From Tenacibaculum pelagium (GTDB taxonomy: Bacteria > Bacteroidota > Bacteroidia > Flavobacteriales > Flavobacteriaceae): a stretch of DNA of 64,000 nucleotides. Location of the stretch: contig NZ_JACGLS010000002.1 of NCBI RefSeq assembly GCF_014062345.1, positions 124,001 to 188,000 on the forward strand. Direction: 5' to 3'. The stretch's first letter is position 1. Every line of letters begins with the position of its first letter. Of this stretch, positions 54,192 to 62,651 are shown piece after piece. The translations under genes and the position numbers were made by a program. The notes under the pieces are model-generated. The model had not been told where the DNA came from. It ran no database searches and saw only the letters and a program-made list of their open reading frames with translations.

Positions 54192-55598
54192 TTATTTTAA
54201 AGTTGACGGACAAACCATATCGGTTCTTTGAATATTTGTTTTTTTAATTGCTCCATAGCCTCCTGCAACATCAATTACATTATGATATCCTCTTGCTTTT
54301 AAAATAGAAGCTGCAATTACCGATCGATACCCTCCTGCGCAGTGAATATAAAAATCTTCATCAGCAGGAAATTCTTCTACGTAATCATTTAAAAAATCTA
54401 ACGGTGTACTTGGCACATCTACAATATGCTCATTTGCATATTCTCCTGGTTTACGCGCATCGAAAACTTTTGCGTTATTGTTTATTGCATCTTCTAGATC
54501 GGTAGCAGACACAGAACGTAATGTATCCATCTCTTTTCCTGATGCTTTCCAAGTATCAAAACTTCCATCTAAATATCCTAAAACATTGTCGAAACCAACA
54601 CGAGATAAACGTGTAATAGTAGTTTCTTCTTCACCAACCGGAGTTACCAATAAAATAGGTTGCGTAACATCTTTTATCATAGCTCCTACCCAAGGGGCAA
54701 ACGTACCTCCTAATCCAATAAAAATAGATTGTGGTATAAATCCTTTAATAAACTCAAACTGATGGCGTACGTCTAAAATAATCGCGTCAGTTTCATTCGC
54801 TATTTTTTCGAAATCTTCAACAGATAAAGCTCGTGATCCGCTCTTAATAACATCATCGATAGATTGATATCCTTCCTTATTCATTTTTACATTTAAAGGG
54901 AAATATGCTGGCGGAGGTAACAAACCATCTGTAACTTCTTGCACAAATTCTTCTTTGGTCATATCTGCTCGCAACGCATAATTTGTCTTTTTCTGATCGC
55001 CAATAGTACCTACAGTTTCTTTGCTTAAATTTTTACCACAAGCTGACCCTGCTCCATGAGCCGGATAAACAATAACTTCATCAGCTAAAGGCATAATTTT
55101 AGTTCGTAAACTATTAAATAACATTCCTGCTAAATCTTCTTGAGTCAAGTCTCCTTTTTGAGCTAAATCAGGACGACCTACATCTCCTAAAAACAAGGTG
55201 TCTCCACTAAATATTGCGTGATTGTTTCCTTCTTTATCTTTTAACAAATAGGTAGTACTCTCCATCGTATGTCCAGGAGTATGTAATGCTGTAATGGTAA
55301 TTTCTCCTACTTTAAATACTTCTCCGTCTTTCGCTATATCTGCTTTGAATGAAGTTTTTGCTGTTGGACCATATACAATAGTTGCTCCAGTTTTTTCAGC
55401 AAGTGTAACATGACCACTTACAAAATCAGCATGAAAATGAGTTTCGAAAATATATTTAATTTTTGCCTCGTCTTTATCTGCTCTCTTTATATACTGTTCT
55501 ACTTCACGTAAAGGATCAATGATCGCAACTTCTCCGTTACTTTCAATATAATAAGCTCCTTGTGCTAAACAACCTGTATAAATTTGCTCTATCTTCAT
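54192..55598 (-). CDS. CstB-like persulfide dioxygenase-rhodanese fusion
   Basis: A 468-residue three-domain protein. The N-terminal metallo-beta-lactamase/persulfide dioxygenase domain has ETHFHADFVSGH (H54, H56, D58, H63), TPGHTMESTTYL and SGDTLFLGDVGRPDL. A central rhodanese-like domain lacks the catalytic Cys (LLVTPVGEEETTI). A C-terminal rhodanese has C420 in HCAGGYRS. This is the layout of CstB, which oxidises persulfides and transfers sulfur to sulfite. A SulP transporter gene starts 6 bases upstream. Confidence 0.9.
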   Translation of the reverse strand: MKIEQIYTGCLAQGAYYIESNGEVAIIDPLREVEQYIKRADKDEAKIKYIFETHFHADFVSGHVTLAEKTGATIVYGPTAKTSFKADIAKDGEVFKVGEITITALHTPGHTMESTTYLLKDKEGNNHAIFSGDTLFLGDVGRPDLAQKGDLTQEDLAGMLFNSLRTKIMPLADEVIVYPAHGAGSACGKNLSKETVGTIGDQKKTNYALRADMTKEEFVQEVTDGLLPPPAYFPLNVKMNKEGYQSIDDVIKSGSRALSVEDFEKIANETDAIILDVRHQFEFIKGFIPQSIFIGLGGTFAPWVGAMIKDVTQPILLVTPVGEEETTITRLSRVGFDNVLGYLDGSFDTWKASGKEMDTLRSVSATDLEDAINNNAKVFDARKPGEYANEHIVDVPSTPLDFLNDYVEEFPADEDFYIHCAGGYRSVIAASILKARGYHNVIDVAGGYGAIKKTNIQRTDMVCPSTLK

Positions 55599-55604
55599 AA
55601 TATA

Positions 55605-57335
55605 CTATTCGTACGCTTGATGTATATACTGTGCGTACTTTTTTTGATTTTGATTATCTCCCGTTTTATAAAAATTTACAGCTCCGTTTGGTCTCATAAA
55701 AAAATGATCTAAACTAAGTACCTCTAATAAACCACCTCTAAAAAAGGCGTCTCTCACTGGTCCTTTTACTGCTGCAAAATAAAACTCTATATTTCTTTTT
55801 TTATAATACTTAATTCTTTCTTTAAGCATTTCTATTCCTGTACTATCTACTCTATTAATGCTCTCTGCATCTAATACAATCAATTTTAATGCCTCGCCTT
55901 TTTCTTCTGTCAATTCGTCTAACTTGTCTCGAAAATAATTTGAATTGGCATAAAATAATTGTGCATCAAAACGAAACACCAACACTTCATCATCTATAAC
56001 TACTTCTTTAAATCTTGATTTATTTCTGTAAAAATCTGAATTAGGAACTTTACCTAACTCAATTGCATAAGGTCTTGATGTTCTAAAAATTAAAACGATT
56101 AGAGATAAACCTACACCAATTAAAATTCCGTATTCAATACCAAAAAACAATGTTGAAAAGAACGTTGCTACTAACAGCCAAAAATCTAGATTATTAGCTT
56201 TCCACAATCTCTTTGCTTCTTTAATATTAATTAAATTGAAAACAGCTACAATAATAATAGCTGCTAATATTGTTTTAGGTAAATGATAAAATACTGGTGT
56301 TAAAAAAAGTAAGGTAAGTACAACTATTATTGCTGATACTAATGCCGAAACACCAGTAGTTCCTCCAGATTCTTCATTTATTGCTGAACGTGAAAAACTA
56401 GATGTTGAAGGATAGGATTGAAATAAAGACCCAACAATATTACTTATTCCTAAAGCTACCAATTCTTGATTTGGGCGTATACGATATTCATCTTGTTTTG
56501 CTTCTAATGTTTTTCCTATAGAAATGGTTTCTAAATACCCAACCATTACTAATGTTGCTGCAATTGGAAATAATTCTCTTATCAAAGCAATGTCTATTAC
56601 AGGGATTGAAAATTTAGGTAATCCTGAAGGAATATCTTTTACAATAGCTACATCTGTAAATTGGTTTTCAAAAAAACGAATAGCTAAAATACCTAGAGCA
56701 ACTACAACCAGCGCATTTGGTATTTTCTTATTTATCTTTCTAAACACCATAATTATAATACAGGCAACAATTCCTATTATTGTTGTATTCAAATTAAAGT
56801 ATTCAATTCTATTAAAAACATCTTCTAATAAAATATGTACTTGATCACTTTGTAAAAACTCTACACCTAATAAATTTCTGAATTGGTTTAAACCAATGAT
56901 TAAGGCTACTGCTGATGTAAATCCTATAATTACAGGACGAGATAAGAAATTAACAATAAACCCTAAGCGCAAAACTCCCATTAAAAACTGGATAGCTCCA
57001 ACTATTAATGCTAATAGAATAGCAATAGCTATATAACTTTCAGACCCTATTAAGGCTAGTGTTGAAACTCCTGTTGCTACGATTAAAGAATCCATTGCTA
57101 CTGGACCAATCGCCACTTGACGAGAAGAACCAAATATAGCATACATTAATTGCGGGACTAAAGCTGCATACAAACCATAAATTGGTGGTAAACCTGCAAT
57201 TAAAGCATAAGCAATTCCTTGTGGAATAAGTACAATAGCCACAGTTATACCTGCTATAACATCACCTCTTAATTGTGATTTTTTATAGTTTGGTAACCAT
57301 TCTAATATGGGTATAAGTTTCTTTAGTAGTTTCAC
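55605..57335 (-). CDS. SulP-family anion transporter with STAS domain
   Basis: A 576-residue SLC26/SulP protein. The opening is LIPILEWLPNYKKSQLRGDVIAG, then IPQGIAYALIAGLPPIYGLYA and a ten-plus segment membrane domain. A C-terminal STAS domain has LIVLDAESINRVDSTGIEMLKE. Substrate could be sulfate, bicarbonate or another anion. Its place beside persulfide-oxidising enzymes favours a sulfur oxyanion such as sulfate or thiosulfate, possibly as an exporter. It begins right at the stop of the upstream gene. Confidence 0.9.
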   Translation of the reverse strand: MKLLKKLIPILEWLPNYKKSQLRGDVIAGITVAIVLIPQGIAYALIAGLPPIYGLYAALVPQLMYAIFGSSRQVAIGPVAMDSLIVATGVSTLALIGSESYIAIAILLALIVGAIQFLMGVLRLGFIVNFLSRPVIIGFTSAVALIIGLNQFRNLLGVEFLQSDQVHILLEDVFNRIEYFNLNTTIIGIVACIIIMVFRKINKKIPNALVVVALGILAIRFFENQFTDVAIVKDIPSGLPKFSIPVIDIALIRELFPIAATLVMVGYLETISIGKTLEAKQDEYRIRPNQELVALGISNIVGSLFQSYPSTSSFSRSAINEESGGTTGVSALVSAIIVVLTLLFLTPVFYHLPKTILAAIIIVAVFNLINIKEAKRLWKANNLDFWLLVATFFSTLFFGIEYGILIGVGLSLIVLIFRTSRPYAIELGKVPNSDFYRNKSRFKEVVIDDEVLVFRFDAQLFYANSNYFRDKLDELTEEKGEALKLIVLDAESINRVDSTGIEMLKERIKYYKKRNIEFYFAAVKGPVRDAFFRGGLLEVLSLDHFFMRPNGAVNFYKTGDNQNQKKYAQYIHQAYE

Positions 57336-58628
57336 CTATTCTATTTTATTAAAGTTATAATAAAAAGGAATTGTCCATTTTAAAAAAGCTTCTTCGCTAT
57401 TAATCTTTTCTATTTTAATCTCGTGTAATCCTTTTGTTACTCCTTCTAAATCTATAAAAGCTAGAATTCCAAATTGGTTTGTCTTATAATGATTGTTGTA
57501 TCTTAAATAAGAGACTTCAATTTTTTTACCGTCTAAAAATATATTATGATATTTTTTATAACATTCTTTTAAATATTCTGCTTCGTGTAAATGCTTTTCT
57601 ACTTTACTCTTATCTTTTTGTTCCTCATAAACACCGCAAACAGTTTCTCTCATAGAACTTTCGTAGTCAAATATTGGAATAAAAACTTCTACGACATTTG
57701 ACTTTATCATATCAGATTGAATTTCTGGAGCTAATAAAAAATCAGAATTATTTGAGTCTTTATAATAATTTGAATACGTCTTATGTGCATCAAAATATTT
57801 TTGATAATTAGAATCTGCTAAATAAAATATATTTGTTTTAGAAAATTGTGTTACAGCAACTAAAGAACCAGATAATAAAAAAAGAAACATCAAATAAGTT
57901 AATGACTTTTTCTTTTTAAAATTGGAACCAAAAATCATGAAAACTTGTAAAAGATTTTTATACAATGGTCCATAAAGAATCATATTCATGTATTTTACCA
58001 AAGTAAAATTTAAATGTTGTAGTTTTTCTTTTTCCTTATTTCTCTTAAGGTTAGAGAATAAAGTAACTAAAGTTTGAGCTATTGCTCCTGCAATTATTAT
58101 TATAGCTGGTATTATTAGGATGTAATATGGTATAAATTCAGAAAGTATATTAAATAAAAGTAAATAAATACTCACAAACAAAGCCATGTAACCATATATG
58201 AATAAAAAAGTAAAAGCTACTGAAAAAATTACACTACACAATTCGTCTACTTTTTGAATTGAATCTTTTAGTTTAGGTAATATCGATAATATTTTCTCTG
58301 TATAAATTTTAGAATAGGCACTATCTTCTATACTATAATCAGGAAATACAGAATTTAACCCTACTAAACCAACCCAATAAGCTCTTAGTATAAAATGTAT
58401 GACAAACATAGATGTTAAAACACTTACTGCAAGAAAACTAAAAAGACAAATAAAATATGCTACAAAGTATTGGTTAGGGTTTAAAATATTAATAAAAATA
58501 TTAGCTCCCCAATTAACAAAATCAAAAAGCTGAAAAGTACCAAAGATGGCAATAGCAGATACTAAAAGTTCTGCTTCCCAACTTTCATCTTTTAATCTTT
58601 GTAACCAATTTTTAGTATTGTTTTCCAT
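57336..58628 (-). CDS. Hypothetical multi-pass membrane protein
   Basis: A 430-residue protein with about six hydrophobic segments in the N-terminal two-thirds (AELLVSAIAIFGTFQLFDFV, YILIIPAIIIIAGAIAQTLV, and one near 245-265). A soluble C-terminal part begins near residue 275 (YLADSNYQKYFDAHKTYSN). No family recognised. It lies tightly between ruvB and sulP (gaps of 3 and 0 bases), so it is certainly within that operon. Confidence 0.7.
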   Translation of the reverse strand: MENNTKNWLQRLKDESWEAELLVSAIAIFGTFQLFDFVNWGANIFINILNPNQYFVAYFICLFSFLAVSVLTSMFVIHFILRAYWVGLVGLNSVFPDYSIEDSAYSKIYTEKILSILPKLKDSIQKVDELCSVIFSVAFTFLFIYGYMALFVSIYLLLFNILSEFIPYYILIIPAIIIIAGAIAQTLVTLFSNLKRNKEKEKLQHLNFTLVKYMNMILYGPLYKNLLQVFMIFGSNFKKKKSLTYLMFLFLLSGSLVAVTQFSKTNIFYLADSNYQKYFDAHKTYSNYYKDSNNSDFLLAPEIQSDMIKSNVVEVFIPIFDYESSMRETVCGVYEEQKDKSKVEKHLHEAEYLKECYKKYHNIFLDGKKIEVSYLRYNNHYKTNQFGILAFIDLEGVTKGLHEIKIEKINSEEAFLKWTIPFYYNFNKIE

Positions 58629-58631
58629 AAA

Positions 58632-59654
58632 CTAAAATAATTCTCCTTGACTTGTTCCTTTTACTCTTCCTAAATGTTTATAAGCTAAATCTGTTACTTC
58701 TCTTCCACGAGGTGTACGCATTATAAATCCTTGTTGAATTAAAAATGGTTCGTAAACCTCTTCAATTGTTTCTGAATTTTCTGATACTGCTGTTGCCAAT
58801 GTAGATATTCCTACCGGACCACCTTTAAACTTATCGATTATTGTTGTTAGAATCTTATTATCCATTTCATCTAAACCATGTGCGTCTACATTCAATGCCT
58901 TTAAAGCATATTGAGCGATTTCTATGGTAATAGTTCCATCTCCTTTTATCTGTGCAAAATCACGTACTCTACGTAATAATGCATTTGCGATACGAGGGGT
59001 ACCTCTACTACGCCCAGCAATTTCTATTGCAGCTTCCATAGAAATTGGAACACCAAGAATCTGTGAACTTCTTTGAATAATTGTAGTCAATAATTCTGTA
59101 GTATAATAATGTAATCTACTGCTGATACCGAAACGTGCTCTCATTGGAGCTGTCAACAATCCTGAACGAGTTGTTGCTCCGACAAGTGTAAAAGGCTCTA
59201 AATTAATTTGAACCGTACGTGCATTGGGTCCAGATTCGATCATAATATCGATTTTATAGTCTTCCATCGCTGAGTATAAATACTCTTCTACAATAGGGCT
59301 TAATCGATGGATTTCATCTATAAACAACACATCACGTTCATCAAGGTTTGTTAATAAACCTGCTAAATCTCCTGGTTTATCTAAAACAGGCCCTGAAGTA
59401 ACTTTTATACTTACTCCTAGCTCATTTGCTAAAATATGTGCTAATGTGGTTTTTCCTAAACCTGGAGGGCCGTGAAACAACGTATGATCTAATGCTTCAT
59501 CACGCTGATTTGCTGCTTCAACAAAAATCTTTAAATTTTCAATTGCTTGATCTTGACCTGAAAAATCATCAAACGAAAGCGGGCGTAGTTTTTTTTCTAC
59601 ATCTAGTTCTTCATTGGTGAAATTGGTGTTTTCAGGGTTTAGATTTTCATTCAT
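58632..59654 (-). CDS. ruvB: Holliday junction branch-migration helicase RuvB
   Basis: A 340-residue AAA+ motor that drives RuvA-bound Holliday junctions. Walker [14 protein letters not shown], Walker B FIDEIHRL, sensor and arginine-finger region [18 protein letters not shown], and the C-terminal winged helix ([22 protein letters not shown]) are all present. It is the first gene of a long minus-strand run. ruvA and ruvC are not in this window. Confidence 0.98.
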   Translation of the reverse strand: MNENLNPENTNFTNEELDVEKKLRPLSFDDFSGQDQAIENLKIFVEAANQRDEALDHTLFHGPPGLGKTTLAHILANELGVSIKVTSGPVLDKPGDLAGLLTNLDERDVLFIDEIHRLSPIVEEYLYSAMEDYKIDIMIESGPNARTVQINLEPFTLVGATTRSGLLTAPMRARFGISSRLHYYTTELLTTIIQRSSQILGVPISMEAAIEIAGRSRGTPRIANALLRRVRDFAQIKGDGTITIEIAQYALKALNVDAHGLDEMDNKILTTIIDKFKGGPVGISTLATAVSENSETIEEVYEPFLIQQGFIMRTPRGREVTDLAYKHLGRVKGTSQGELF

Positions 59655-59661
59655 AAGAGCA

Positions 59662-59669
59662 CAAATATA
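59662..59669 (-). promoter_or_regulatory. -7 promoter element for the ruvB operon
   Basis: TATATTTG on the minus strand, seven bases before the ATG, predicting an almost leaderless transcript. Confidence 0.5.
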
Positions 59670-59757
59670 CTTGAATTATAAATTTCGAATTGTAATAATT
59701 GTTACGTAGCAACATTAGTAATGCTAAGATACATATTCACTATTGATTTTAGCGCAT

Positions 59758-59788
59758 AAAAAAAGCCTCCCAAAACTGGAAGGCTTCA
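59758..59788 (-). terminator. Terminator after coxA
   Basis: GCCTTCC / GGGAGGC stem (with a G-T pair) and loop AGTTTT. A seven-base T run follows on the minus strand. Confidence 0.75.
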
Positions 59789-59802
59789 TTTTATTTTATC
59801 TT

Positions 59803-61572
59803 TTAAGATGGCTCTTCTCCATCTAATAAAGGTGTTGTTTGTAATACGAAATCTTTTCCGTGTACATATTCACCATTTTCATCAGTCTTACTGTAATCAT
59901 AAGCCCATCTGTGAACTTCAGGAATTGCTCCTGGCCAGTTACCGTGAATGTGCTCAACTGGAGTAGTCCATTCTAATGTGTTAGACTTCCATGGGTTTTG
60001 TTCAGCTTTATTACCTCTATAAATTGAGATAAAGAAGTTTGCTAAGAAAATTAACTGAGCTGCTCCACCTATAATGGCCATTACTGTCATGAATACATTA
60101 ATCTCTACTAAATCATCAAACATTGGAAAGTTAGTGTTTGTATAATAACGACGTGGTAAGCCTGCTAAACCAACAAAGTGCATTGGGAAAAATACTCCGT
60201 AAGCAGTAATAATTGTTAACCAGAAGTGCCAGTAACCTAAAGTTTTATTCATCATTCTACCATACATCTTAGGGAACCAGTGGTATACTCCAGCAAACAT
60301 TCCTAATAAAGCAGATACACCCATTACTAAGTGGAAGTGCGCTACTACGAAGTAAGTATCATGTACGTTAATATCTAATGCTGAATCTCCTAAAACTAAC
60401 CCTGTTAGACCTCCTGTTACGAATGTAGAAACTAAACCGATTGAGAATAACATTGCAGGATTTAGCTGTAAATTACCTTTCCATAAGGTAGTTATAAAGT
60501 TAAATGCTTTTACAGCTGATGGAATTGCAATTAATACCGTTGTAAACGTAAACACAGATCCTAAGAATGGATTCATTCCTGAGATAAACATGTGGTGACC
60601 CCATACAATTGTAGATAAAAAGGCAATTGCCATAATAGATCCAATCATTGCGCGGTAACCAAAAATTGGTTTACGAGCGTTGGTAGAAATAATTTCAGAA
60701 GTAATACCTAATGCAGGTAATAATATAATATATACTTCAGGGTGACCTAAGAACCAAAATAAGTGTTCGAATAATACTGGTGAACCTCCTTGGTAGTGTA
60801 ATACTTCACCTGAAATAAAGATATCTGATAAAAAGAATGATGTACCGAAACTTCTATCTAAGATTAATAATAAAGCTGCAGATAAAAGAACTGGGAATGA
60901 AATTACACCGATAATTGCTGTAATAAAGAACGCCCACATTGTTAATGGTAAACGCGTCATTTTCATTCCTTTTGTACGTAAGTTTAAAATTGTTACGATA
61001 TAGTTTAATGAACCAATTAAAGACGATGCAATAAAAATAGCCATAGAAACTAACCATAATGTCATACCCGTACCCGATCCTGGAATTGCTTGTGGTAATG
61101 CAGATAATGGTGGATAAATTGTCCATCCTGCTGATGCTGGTCCAGCTTCAACAAATAATGAAATTACCATTACTACTGATGATAAGAAAAATAACCAGTA
61201 AGATACCATGTTTAAGAATCCAGAAGCCATATCACGAGCTCCAATTTGTAATGGAATTAATAAGTTAGAAAACGTTCCACTTAATCCTGCTGTTAATACA
61301 AAGAATACCATTATTGTACCGTGAATTGTAACCAATGCTAAGTACATATCAGGATTCATAATTCCATCTGTTTGATGGTCTCCTAAAAATGCTTCAATAA
61401 TCGAAAACGATTTTTCTGGCCATGCAATTTGTAAACGGAATAACATAGACATAAACCCTCCTATTATACCCATAAATATACCGGTTACTAGGAACTGCTT
61501 CGAGATCATTTTATGATCTTGACTGAAGATGTATTTAGTTACAAATGTTTCTTTGTGATGATGATCTGACAT
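59803..61572 (-). CDS. coxA: Cytochrome c oxidase subunit I
   Basis: A 589-residue heme-copper oxidase core of type A with 12 membrane segments. The low-spin heme and CuB ligands are seen in LVTIHGTIMVF, FWFLGHPEVYIILLP, the HH pair in IVWGHHMFISG, and DTYFVVAHFHLVMG. It reduces O2 to water and pumps protons. It lies 35 bases after coxB and ends at a terminator, so it closes the act-cox block. Confidence 0.98.
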   Translation of the reverse strand: MSDHHHKETFVTKYIFSQDHKMISKQFLVTGIFMGIIGGFMSMLFRLQIAWPEKSFSIIEAFLGDHQTDGIMNPDMYLALVTIHGTIMVFFVLTAGLSGTFSNLLIPLQIGARDMASGFLNMVSYWLFFLSSVVMVISLFVEAGPASAGWTIYPPLSALPQAIPGSGTGMTLWLVSMAIFIASSLIGSLNYIVTILNLRTKGMKMTRLPLTMWAFFITAIIGVISFPVLLSAALLLILDRSFGTSFFLSDIFISGEVLHYQGGSPVLFEHLFWFLGHPEVYIILLPALGITSEIISTNARKPIFGYRAMIGSIMAIAFLSTIVWGHHMFISGMNPFLGSVFTFTTVLIAIPSAVKAFNFITTLWKGNLQLNPAMLFSIGLVSTFVTGGLTGLVLGDSALDINVHDTYFVVAHFHLVMGVSALLGMFAGVYHWFPKMYGRMMNKTLGYWHFWLTIITAYGVFFPMHFVGLAGLPRRYYTNTNFPMFDDLVEINVFMTVMAIIGGAAQLIFLANFFISIYRGNKAEQNPWKSNTLEWTTPVEHIHGNWPGAIPEVHRWAYDYSKTDENGEYVHGKDFVLQTTPLLDGEEPS

Positions 61573-61607
61573 AATCTATATCTTTATATATACTTTTAAA
61601 AAATATC

Positions 61608-62615
61608 TTATTTAATAACTTGAGCTAATGTTTTTTGTTCTGATAACCACTTTTCGTATTCAGCTGGTTCTACGACAGTAATTTTCATTTGCATATTGTA
61701 GTGAGAAGCACCACAAATTTTATTACACAATAACAAAAAATCAAACTCATAAGGATCTTCTCCTTTTGCTTTTCTAATCTTGTTAATTCCGTCTGTTTTT
61801 GCTATTACTTCAGCATTCTGACGCATCTCTGCAGTAGTATACTTAGGTGTAAATGCAAATTGAGTTACCATACCTGGTACACAGTTCATCTGCGCTCTAA
61901 AGTGAGGCATATAAGCTGAGTGTAATACGTCTTGAGAACGGAACTTGAATAATACTTTTTTACCCTTTGGTAAAACTAATTCAGTAACTTTTTTATCATC
62001 TTGAGATTTAGGGTCAGACATATCAACCCCCATTGAGTTAATACCTTTAATAAAGTTTACATTTCCTAAACCTAATGCGTTATCTGCCCCTGCATAACGA
62101 GCTTGCCAATCGAATTGTCTTGAATAAACTTCAATTTCAATTGGGTTTTCGTCATCTCCAACATACATAATGTTGTTCCAAGCCCATAAACCGTATCCGA
62201 TTAAGATTACAATTGTTACAGCTGGTATAACAGTCCAGATTAACTCTAATTTATGACTATCTGCATAGAATAAAGCTTTTTGATCTTTTTTACCTCTATA
62301 CTTATACGTAAAGAAGAAAATTAAGAATTGCATTGCAAATTGTACAATACCAATTAACCAAAATGTGATGTTGAATAAATTATCATCATGTTCACCTTCT
62401 ATCGAAGCCGATTCTGGTAACATAATTATATTCATTGCTATTAAACAGTAAATCATCATTGCATATAGGAATATTAAAAATCCTATAGCTAATTTACCTT
62501 GTGTTTCGTTGTCTTTATCATTAGCAATAACCGAACGAAAGTTCATTATGCGAGTAATTTGCCAAAAACTAACTCCTATTGCAACTGCTATGAAAATATA
62601 AAATAAAGCGAGCAT
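61608..62615 (-). CDS. coxB: Cytochrome c oxidase subunit II
   Basis: A 335-residue subunit with an N-terminal signal-like segment, further TM helices, then the cupredoxin domain that holds CuA. Ligands lie in HSAYMPHFRAQMNCVPG and LLCNKICGASHYNMQM (CxxxC, H, M). The middle of the CuA loop is N-K-I rather than the common S-E-I/L, but both cysteines, the His and the Met remain. No cytochrome c domain is fused. Confidence 0.96.
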   Translation of the reverse strand: MLALFYIFIAVAIGVSFWQITRIMNFRSVIANDKDNETQGKLAIGFLIFLYAMMIYCLIAMNIIMLPESASIEGEHDDNLFNITFWLIGIVQFAMQFLIFFFTYKYRGKKDQKALFYADSHKLELIWTVIPAVTIVILIGYGLWAWNNIMYVGDDENPIEIEVYSRQFDWQARYAGADNALGLGNVNFIKGINSMGVDMSDPKSQDDKKVTELVLPKGKKVLFKFRSQDVLHSAYMPHFRAQMNCVPGMVTQFAFTPKYTTAEMRQNAEVIAKTDGINKIRKAKGEDPYEFDFLLLCNKICGASHYNMQMKITVVEPAEYEKWLSEQKTLAQVIK

Positions 62616-62651
62616 ATTATCTAAACTATTATTGTTTATTAATTCTTTTTA

